Source of the DNA: Termitidicoccus mucosus
Lineage (GTDB): Bacteria; Verrucomicrobiota; Verrucomicrobiia; Opitutales; Opitutaceae
NCBI RefSeq assembly: GCF_038725785.1
Contig: NZ_CP109796.1
Coordinates: forward strand, 4,712,001-4,776,000
Direction: 5' to 3'
Length of the DNA stretch: 64,000 bases
Below, piece after piece: positions 18,795-27,000 of the stretch; position 1 is the stretch's first letter; each line of letters starts with the position of its first letter. The translations under genes were made by a program, and so were the position numbers. The notes beneath the pieces were generated by a model. It saw only the letters and a list, made by a program, of their open reading frames with translations. It made no database searches and was not told where the DNA came from.

Positions 18795-19382
18795 ATGAGC
18801 CCCTCTTCCCGTGAATCCGCATTCAGCGTGCCGCCCTGCGCGGACATGCCGATGGAAAAATCACAATGGTTCAGGGACGAGGTGCACGCCCATGACGCCA
18901 AGCTCAAATCCTACCTGCGCGGCTCGTTTCCCACGGTTGATGCCGAGGACGTCGCGCAGGAATCCTACCTGCGCATCTGGCTGGCAAGCGTAGGGCAACC
19001 GATCAAGTCGGCCAAGGCGTTTTTATTCACTGTGGCCAGGAACCTTGCGCTCAATTCGGTCCGGCACAGGAAAAAATCCCCGATAATCGACATGCCGGAT
19101 TTGGCCGCGCTGAGTGTCATTGTTGAAAGCAGGGATGCCGCCGAGGCCGCCGCCATCAGTGACGAGATCGCATTGCTGGAGACGGCCATCGCCTCGCTCC
19201 CGCCCCGCTGCCGTGAAATCGTCATTCTCTGCAAAATCCAGCACATCCCCCAGCGCGAGGTCGCCGGGCGCCTCGGCATTTCCGAAATCACCGTGCAAGA
19301 GCAGGTCTATCGAGGCCTCCGCCGGATGGAGGCATTTTTCATCAAACGCGGCGTGATCAAGCCGTGGCAAAGCGACAAATGA
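18795..19382 (+). CDS. ECF-type RNA polymerase sigma factor
   Basis: A 195-residue sigma-70 family protein with region 2 (AEDVAQESYLRIWLA, about 49-63, then AFLFTVARNLALN) and region 4 (LPPRCREIVILCKIQHIPQ, then REVAGRLGISEITVQEQVYR). It is followed with a 4-base overlap by a FecR-type anti-sigma gene and then a TonB receptor with an STN domain, the classical FecI-FecR-FecA signalling layout. It would direct transcription of the receptor and possibly the whole downstream locus when the ligand is bound outside. Two N-terminal Met codons (18795 and 18849) are possible starts. Confidence 0.92.
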   Translation: MSPSSRESAFSVPPCADMPMEKSQWFRDEVHAHDAKLKSYLRGSFPTVDAEDVAQESYLRIWLASVGQPIKSAKAFLFTVARNLALNSVRHRKKSPIIDMPDLAALSVIVESRDAAEAAAISDEIALLETAIASLPPRCREIVILCKIQHIPQREVAGRLGISEITVQEQVYRGLRRMEAFFIKRGVIKPWQSDK

Positions 19383-20497
19383 GCACGCATTCCGACAAAG
19401 AGGTCATTTCCGCCGCCGCCCGCTGGGTAGTCCGGCGCAATGCCGGCCTGTCCGTGACGGAAGCGGAAGAGCTTCGGCAATGGCTGGACGGGGACGCGCG
19501 CCACAGGACCGCGTTTGAGCACTACGCGCGCGCTTGGTCGGCGTTTGAAGGCCCGGAACGCGAGGATGCCCAGAGCGCGATGATACGCAGGATCGGGACG
19601 CGTGTGAGACAGCGGCGCGCGCGCCGTGTGGGCGGCATGTTTGCGGCGGCGTGCGTCATTGCGGTTCTTGCGTTTGCCGTGTTGAGGCCCTGGCCTAGCG
19701 TGGACAGGTTGCGTCCGGCAGGGGCACTACCCGCGGGCACGGTGGTGATACATCCCGAACGGCTCGTGCTTGAGGACGGCTCGGTGGTGGAGCTCAGGCA
19801 GGGCTCCGCCATCGACGTGCGCTACGACGATGCCACGCGCCGCGTTATCCTGTCGGGCGGCGAGGCGCATTTCCAAGTTGCAAAGGGCCAAGATCGTCCG
19901 TTCGTGGTCGTGGCTGACGGCATGGAGGTGCGGGCGGTCGGCACGGCGTTCGTCGTGCAGCGCGGCGCGGCGCAAGTGGAGGTTTGGGTGACGGAGGGGC
20001 GGGTCGCAGTGGAGAAAGCAACACCCGCCGCGCCTCCCGGACCGGAGGACGCAACCACGATGGCAGGCGCGACAACCCCTTCCGCCGTGCCAGCGGCGCC
20101 GCCGGTGCCCCCCGAACCGGTTCCCGTGGCGATGCTCGGCGCGCACGAACGCATTGTGGTCAGGACGGCGCCCGAGGCGGTCGTGCCTGTCGTGACACCG
20201 GTCACATCCGCCGAGATCAACGAACGCCTGACATGGCGCATTCCCCGTGTGGAGTTTTCGGCGACACCGCTGGCGGAGGCAATCGCGCTGATCAATAGTT
20301 TCTCGCATTTGCCGGATGGCAGCGCGAACGCGCGGCTTGTGCTGGCCTCCGAATTGTCAGGCATAGCATCGGAGCCCGTGAGCGGTTTCTTCCGCGTCGA
20401 CAATATCGAGGCATTTGTGCATTTGCTCGAAATGAACCTGGGCATCGAGGGCGAGCGACGCGGCAACGAAATCATCCTGCGCAAGGCAAGACGGTAA
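19379..20497 (+). CDS. FecR-family anti-sigma factor/signal transducer
   Basis: A 372-residue inner-membrane protein. Residues 1-75 are cytoplasmic and sigma-binding (AARWVVRRNAGLSVTEAEEL, WLDGDARHRTAFEHY); one transmembrane helix follows at about 88-106 (MFAAACVIAVLAFAVL); the periplasmic part contains the FecR domain (VLEDGSVVELRQGSAIDVRY, GEAHFQVAKGQDRPFVV) and a C-terminal STN-like/DUF4974 domain (FSATPLAEAIALIN, VEAFVHLLE-type). The start ATG overlaps the sigma stop. Its Pro/Ala-rich linker at about 210-250 probably spans periplasm. It should relay the receptor's ligand-bound state to the sigma factor. Confidence 0.9.
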   Translation: MSTHSDKEVISAAARWVVRRNAGLSVTEAEELRQWLDGDARHRTAFEHYARAWSAFEGPEREDAQSAMIRRIGTRVRQRRARRVGGMFAAACVIAVLAFAVLRPWPSVDRLRPAGALPAGTVVIHPERLVLEDGSVVELRQGSAIDVRYDDATRRVILSGGEAHFQVAKGQDRPFVVVADGMEVRAVGTAFVVQRGAAQVEVWVTEGRVAVEKATPAAPPGPEDATTMAGATTPSAVPAAPPVPPEPVPVAMLGAHERIVVRTAPEAVVPVVTPVTSAEINERLTWRIPRVEFSATPLAEAIALINSFSHLPDGSANARLVLASELSGIASEPVSGFFRVDNIEAFVHLLEMNLGIEGERRGNEIILRKARR

Positions 20498-20562
20498 CCC
20501 CGTGTTTTTCCCGGAGGAGGGGAGAGGGCGCACAAAAAAAACGGCCCCTTCGAAATTTTCCC

Positions 20563-23500
20563 ATGCTGGCTTTTCCCGTCCGGGGTGTCTCTGCCAGTAT
20601 GCCCACCCACAGATTATCCCTGACCGGACGCCTCGTGTTGTTGCTTTTCGCGCTCGTTTTCGCCGTGCGCCTGCCCGCCGCTGGCGAGCCGCCGAAGTTC
20701 TCCTTCGACGTGCCTGCGGACATGGTTGAAAACGCCATCAAAGAACTCTCGCGGCAATCCGGCGTGGATGTCCTTGTGTTGACAAAAACCGTCCGCGGCA
20801 TCCGCTCCAAGCCCGTCAAAGGCGAATACACTGCGCGCGCGGCGCTGGAGATCATGCTCGCGGAGACGGACCTCGTCGTCGGGCAGGACGCGAAGACTGA
20901 TACGCTGATCGTGCGCACAAAAAAGGGCACGCAAACCGGCGCTCCTGCCACCGGCGGCATTGAGGGTGTTGTATATAATTCCACCAACGGCCTGCCCGTC
21001 GCCAAGGCGAGGGTGGCCATCAAGGGCACGTGGCAGGAAACGCTCACCGACGATGACGGACGTTTTCTGTTCGCGGATATTCCCTCCGGTGAGGCCACGC
21101 TGGAGGTCTCCTATCTGGGCTTTGACCCGCGCACCGCCGTGGTGCCGGTGGCGGACGGAGAAACCGCCACCTGCGATTTCCAGCTTGTCCGCGAGGGCAC
21201 GGCCAAAAGCGCCGCAGCGAAGGACGACGTGGTTATGCTGGAAAAATTCATGGTCGTGGCCGACCAGGCGATGACCGCGCAGGCGATCGCCATGAACGAG
21301 CAGCGCCACGCCGCCAGCATCACCAACGTCGTCGCTCTTGATGAGCTCGCCGGGCAAGGCACGGAAAACATCGGCGATTACATTCGCTTTATGCCGGGCG
21401 TGTCCATTTTGGACGACGGAGAAGATCCCGGCACGCTTTCGCTCGGCGGTTTTCCGGCGGACAAATCAATCATCCAGCTCGACGGCGGCGACCTCGCCGG
21501 CACGGGCGTCGGATTGTCGGGAGATCGGACCATCGGCTTGCAAGACGTGCCGATGGTGAACATCGAGCGCGTTGAAATCACAAAAGTGCCCACGCCTGAC
21601 AAACCTGCCTCGGGCCTCGGCGGCTCGATGAACCTCGTGACCAAAAGCCTGCTCGGCACCAAAAGAGCGCGCCTCGACTGGTCGCTCTACATGAATCTCA
21701 GCACCAACGATAATCTCTCCCTCACCGGCGGAGCTGCACAGCCGATCTCCCAAGTTTCCGCGCGTACCAAGCAACCTTCCTTCAGCGTCAACGCGATCGT
21801 TCCCGCAGGACGGCGCCTGGTCTTCAGCGCAGGTTTGTCGAAGACATGGAAACAACGCCCCGCCGCCGACACTCCCACGGAAATAGCAGAGTGGAATCTC
21901 AGGTCGACCGACGACAGCGGAAATCCAAAGGACATCGCGCTGTCGGGTGTCACGTGGACGCAGACCGCGCAAATCACCAGCATGAAAAACATCCAGGCCG
22001 GCGTGGAGTGGCGCGTGGCGAGAAACGACACGCTGGCGTTCACCGTGCAATACCGCCAGGTCGCGCTCGAAAACGCCAGCAGCCGCCTGGGCTACCGCTT
22101 CCACGGCAGCAATGCGTACAACCCCGCGGTCCCCGCCGGCGGAGATCCCGCCACGACAACATCCAACAGCGTGGCGGGCAGGGCGAGTTTTGGTGCCGGC
22201 GGAAATGTCTCGGCCAACTACTACAACGAAACCGACACCACGCACCTCACGATGCGTTACAAACATCGCGGCCCGAAATGGAACATCGACGGCCAGGCCG
22301 TCTATTCCCACGCCGTGCGCGAACGCACCACCCTCGACCGCGGCTATGTCGCCGGATACACCGCCTCGCGCACCGGCCTCAACATGACCGGTTATGGCAT
22401 AAACACCACTGACAGCATTCTGCCAACCCACTATGAAGCCACGGTCAACACCACGGGGGAAACCGTCACCGCCGGCGACATGAACGACTACAACCTCACC
22501 TCCATGCGACTCTCGGAGTGGGGATTGTTCAAGACAGACAGCTACTCGGGCCGCCTTGATGCCGAGCGTCTCTTCAGCCATTATTTTTCGCTCAAGGCCG
22601 GCGGTTCCTTTTCCCGGCAGGAACGCGACAACCAGCGCGAATTTCCAGTTTATGATTTCACTGGTGATCCGGGCCTCCTCAGCAGCGAGCGGCAACTGAT
22701 CGCCAACTACGACCTCATTGATGAACGCATCAACGTGAAAATGAACGGGCAAAGCATCAACTGGGTAAGCCCGATGAAAGTCTGGAACCTTTACCAGCAG
22801 CATCCCGAATTCTTCACGCTTACCACCAACCGGAACGAGCAACGGGCCGATCAAGCCAAGCGCATGTGTGAAGACATCGAGGCCGGATATCTGCGTCTCG
22901 ACTTCCGGCTCTTCCACAACCGCCTGCATGCCGTCGTCGGCGCGCGTTACGAACGCACCACGCTCGACGGCTGGAGCATCCGCGAGGATCCGTCGGCCAT
23001 CTATCAACGCGACGCAGACGGAAAACGCATTATTGACCCGGCCACCGGCGGCTATCTGGAAGTCCCGACGGCCAACAGCGACGAGCGCGATGCGCTCATC
23101 TACCAAAAACTCGGATACCACGAACGCAAAAGCTACGACGGCATCTATCCGAGCGTAAACCTCAACTACTCCATCACGCCCAACCTCGTCGCCCGCGCCG
23201 CCTACGCGCGCACCATCGGCCGGCCCAACGTCGGCGACGTCCTCTCGGGCATCACCCTCCCGGAAGTCACGGACGACGCGAGCTCCTATCTCATCAGGGT
23301 AAGCAATCCCGGCCTGGAACCGTGGACGGCGGACAGCTACCACGTCTCACTCGACTCCTATCACCTTAAGGGCGGCTTCGGCTCCATCGGCGTTTACCAG
23401 AAAAACGTTTTTAACTTTTTCGTCGACAAAACCCTCCCCGCCGACGAGGCGACCCTCCTCGCCTACGGCATCCCCCCAAGCGACGTCAGGGACATGCTTC

Positions 23501-24042
23501 TAACGGGCAATGTCGAAATCCGCCGCAAGGAAAACATCGGCGACGCAAAACTCACCGGCCTCGAACTAAGCTACCGGCAGGATTTGTTCTTCCTCCCCTC
23601 TTGGCTGAAAAAAACCCAGCTCTGGATAAACTATACCCACCTGAAGGTCAGCGGTGACAAAGCGGAAGACTTTACCGGCTTCACGCCCGACGCGTTTTCC
23701 GCCGGCATCAATTACATCCGCCCGCGCTTCTCCCTTCGTCTCTCCTGCGCGTATCAGGCCGAAACAAAAAAATCCCGCGTCAACCGCACCTACACCGGCG
23801 CCTTCACCGCCCGTGCGTGGCCCGCAGACACCTTCGATTACCAGGCCGCGCACACCCGCTGGGGCGTGAACGCTGAATACAGTTTCTCGAAGGCGTTTTC
23901 CCTCTACCTGAACTGCAGCGATATATTTGGCGACGATCTCATAATCTATCGTCGCGCGCCCGGCTCCCCGAAATACGCCGACAAGTATCAGCGCCGTGTT
24001 GCCGTTTCCTACGTCATGATTGGCGCGAAGGGATCCTTCTAA
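20563..24042 (+). CDS. TonB-dependent outer-membrane receptor with STN signalling domain
   Basis: A large receptor (1,159 residues from the upstream ATG; ATG 20599 gives a cleaner signal peptide, LTGRLVLLLFALVFAV). Domains in order: signal peptide, STN domain (FSFDVPADMVENAIKELSRQ, up to residue about 125), a CarboxypepD_reg-like domain (about 130-215, GIEGVVYNSTNGLPVAKARV), a plug domain (about 250-365, with NIGDYIRFMPGVSILD and VERVEITKVPTPDKPASGLG-like signature) and a beta-barrel ending in a hydrophobic strand (VSYVMIGAKGSF) with terminal Phe. The STN domain and upstream FecI/FecR pair indicate a transducer. The ligand is unknown; the downstream genes suggest a sialylated or sulfated glycan. 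Confidence 0.92.
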   Translation: MLAFPVRGVSASMPTHRLSLTGRLVLLLFALVFAVRLPAAGEPPKFSFDVPADMVENAIKELSRQSGVDVLVLTKTVRGIRSKPVKGEYTARAALEIMLAETDLVVGQDAKTDTLIVRTKKGTQTGAPATGGIEGVVYNSTNGLPVAKARVAIKGTWQETLTDDDGRFLFADIPSGEATLEVSYLGFDPRTAVVPVADGETATCDFQLVREGTAKSAAAKDDVVMLEKFMVVADQAMTAQAIAMNEQRHAASITNVVALDELAGQGTENIGDYIRFMPGVSILDDGEDPGTLSLGGFPADKSIIQLDGGDLAGTGVGLSGDRTIGLQDVPMVNIERVEITKVPTPDKPASGLGGSMNLVTKSLLGTKRARLDWSLYMNLSTNDNLSLTGGAAQPISQVSARTKQPSFSVNAIVPAGRRLVFSAGLSKTWKQRPAADTPTEIAEWNLRSTDDSGNPKDIALSGVTWTQTAQITSMKNIQAGVEWRVARNDTLAFTVQYRQVALENASSRLGYRFHGSNAYNPAVPAGGDPATTTSNSVAGRASFGAGGNVSANYYNETDTTHLTMRYKHRGPKWNIDGQAVYSHAVRERTTLDRGYVAGYTASRTGLNMTGYGINTTDSILPTHYEATVNTTGETVTAGDMNDYNLTSMRLSEWGLFKTDSYSGRLDAERLFSHYFSLKAGGSFSRQERDNQREFPVYDFTGDPGLLSSERQLIANYDLIDERINVKMNGQSINWVSPMKVWNLYQQHPEFFTLTTNRNEQRADQAKRMCEDIEAGYLRLDFRLFHNRLHAVVGARYERTTLDGWSIREDPSAIYQRDADGKRIIDPATGGYLEVPTANSDERDALIYQKLGYHERKSYDGIYPSVNLNYSITPNLVARAAYARTIGRPNVGDVLSGITLPEVTDDASSYLIRVSNPGLEPWTADSYHVSLDSYHLKGGFGSIGVYQKNVFNFFVDKTLPADEATLLAYGIPPSDVRDMLLTGNVEIRRKENIGDAKLTGLELSYRQDLFFLPSWLKKTQLWINYTHLKVSGDKAEDFTGFTPDAFSAGINYIRPRFSLRLSCAYQAETKKSRVNRTYTGAFTARAWPADTFDYQAAHTRWGVNAEYSFSKAFSLYLNCSDIFGDDLIIYRRAPGSPKYADKYQRRVAVSYVMIGAKGSF

Positions 24043-24093
24043 TCGCGCGAACACGGCACCGATTCACATCAAAAAGAATAACACGCCGATTTT

Positions 24094-27000
24094 ATGAAAA
24101 TCCCAAATTTTTTCTCCCTCGCCCTGCTCACTGCGCTTTCCGTGACACTTCCAGCGCAGCAATTCCCGCCCGTCACCGGCACCACTATTTTTTCCGCAGA
24201 CACCATCTTCGACGGAATGGGAACCACCCATCTGCGCCAGCAAAACTCCGGGAATATAACATGGCTCATCGCCGATGACGTCACTGTGACCGTCAAAAAC
24301 AGCTATTTGGACGGCGGCACAAACTCCGTCGCCGGCGGCATGCTGCGCCTGGCCAACAACACGATCTTCCGTATCGATCCTTTGGATACAAATGGACGGG
24401 TCATTTTTGATAACAACATGGCGCCCGGATGGGCCGGCGTGATTTACGTGGGCTCGAACGCCAAACTCTACATCACCAACGCCGAATTCCTCGGCAACTA
24501 CAGCACGCTGCGCAACGACGGAGGCGGCGCGCTCGGAGGCGATACCAATTCCTACATCGAACTCGTAAACACCTACTTCGAGGGGAACAACGCGCGCGCC
24601 GGCGGCGCGATCAGCGCCTACGGCGAACTCCGCATGACCTCGGGAACCTTTGTCGACAACTACACCATAAGGGTCAACGTCGCCTCGTTGGGCTACGGCG
24701 GCGCAATCCGTCTGGGCAACGGCAGCGGCGCACCCCGGAGCGTGCTCCGCGACGTCGCGTTTTCGCGCAACGTCGGCGTGAAAGGCGGCGGCGCGCTGGC
24801 CGTCCAGGGAAACCACTCGGCGGAACTGACCGACGCCACGGCATTCACCAACAACGCCGCCGGCTTGGGCGGCGCGATTTACAACGACGTCGACGCCTCG
24901 GTCGCGAACGTCACCGGAATCATGCTCCGGTACACCGGCACGAGCGGCGTCACAAATTTCTCGTATACAGGCAACGTCGCCAAGGGCGCGTTCGTCACGA
25001 CGGACGCCGATCTGGCCGCCATGCTCACCGGAACGATGCCCTTCACGCCCGCCGCAAAAGGCGGCGGCTTTTATTTTTCCAACGCGGTCACTAGCAAGCT
25101 CCAGTTCGACATCGCCGACGGCGTCACCGTCACCATCGGCAACGCCGGCAACCCCGCCGCATGGGATTCCTTCGCCACAGCCGACGCCAGCGGCACCACG
25201 GCGTTGATCGAACTGACCGGCACCGGCGCGAGCGCGGGCACGTTGATATTGCACGCGGACAATTCCTACTTCCAAGGCACCGTCAACGTCGGCGCGGGCT
25301 CGCTGATTCTTGGCAACCAAAACGCCTCGCTCGGCGGCGCAATCACAGTGGCATCCGGCGCGACGCTTGGCGGCTCGGGCACACTCGTCACCTACAAGCA
25401 AAACGACACCGTGTTCGCCGGACGCACCAGCCTCACCCTCGCAACCGGGGCGCGCCTCGCACCCGGCACCGACACCGCGGCGGATGCGGAAACGCTCCAT
25501 GTCTTGGGCGGCGTCACCGCCAGTGCCGGTGCAATATTCAGCCACGACCTTTTCGACAGCGGCTCGGCCAGCCGCCTTTTAGCCGACAGCATCGACTTGA
25601 CCGGCGCGGCAACCGTCAACCTCGGCCTGCTGGCGACAGGCTCGTTTGTGCTGATGGAGTGGACGGGCGCCGGACTTGACGCGGCAGACTTGGGCAACCT
25701 CTCGCTCACCGTGGACGGCGCGATCAACAACTCCCGCAGCATCGCCGCGCTTTCCCTGTCGGGCAATCAGCTCGTTGTCACCAACACCGTCAACAACCTC
25801 GTCATGCGCTGGACTGGCGGCGAAGGTTCCCGCTGGATGCGCCGCCCCTCCATCGCACAGAAGAACTGGGCCGACGCAGGGGGCTCCGCCGAGAACCGGT
25901 TTTTTAATGCCGACACCGTGGTATTCGACGGCACGGCGGACGCGGCCAACGCCGGCAATCGCGACATTACCATCGAGGCTGGCGGAGTGGTGGTTTCGGG
26001 GATGGAGGTGTCGGGGACGGCGCGTTATGTGTTTCGAGGCGAGGGCGGCATCGAGGCCGATGCCGGTGTGGTGGGCAGTGCGTCATTCGCGCCAACGGGC
26101 AAATTAATAAAAAGCGGCGCGGGCGAGCTGGTTTTCGCCAACACCGCGCCAAACATTTTTCAAGGCGGCATCGAAATCGCGGGCGGCGTGATTGCCTTTG
26201 ACCACGCGGCCCAACTCGGCTCCGGAACCGGTGGCATCATGTTCACCGACTCCGCCACCCTGCGCGCCTCCGGCATGATCACGGGCACGCTGACCGGTGG
26301 CGTGGGCATCGCGGCGGGCAGGACCGCCGGGCTGGAGGTGGAGCCAGGCGGCGCACTTGTTTATGGCGGCACACTGGTCGCGGGCGGGACGGACTCGGTG
26401 TGGCGCAAGACCGGCGCGGGTTCACTGCTCATTGCGGGTGACAACTCGAGCAACATCGGCGCGGTCGCGGTGGACGCAGGGGCGGTGCTGGTCGCGGAAT
26501 CCGCCGCCGCGCTCGGCGGAAAAATCACCGTGGGCTCCGGCGCTGTGCTTGGCGGCGTGGGCGCGGCGGGCAATGGCGGCTCGGTCCAGATCGCCAGCGG
26601 TGGCATTCTGGAGGCAGGCGTTGACACCGCGCAGTCCGGCACGCTCACCGTTTATAATTTGGAGCTGACTAGTGGCGCGGTGCTCAAGTTCGATTTGTTC
26701 AAGGAAGCCGACGGTGCCTATAGGAAAAGCGACCGCATATACGATGCGGGCGCGTCCGCGATCAGCGGTTCCAACATCATTGACCTCACCTCCTTCGCCT
26801 CGGGCACGTTTAATCTCGGCAATCTTGCTGCGGTTGCCGCGGACGGGCGCGTGACACTCAGCGGCATGACATTGCCCACCGGTGGACGCCTCTCGGCGGA
26901 GTTATCCGGCACGGGCGGCGTGTTGGAATTGGTCATGGCGGCAGACCAATCCCGTGTGATGACCTGGACGGGCAGCGGCGGCTCCACCTGGAATCTCGCC

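Noticed and set aside
21466-23343. Long open frame antisense to the TonB receptor gene
   Set aside because: It is a GC-rich shadow: Gly/Val/Asp-biased translation, no domain, and the plus strand has an unambiguous receptor.
24064-25545. Long antisense frame opposite the autotransporter
   Set aside because: Low-complexity Gly/Ala/Asp translation without motifs; a mirror of the repetitive passenger.
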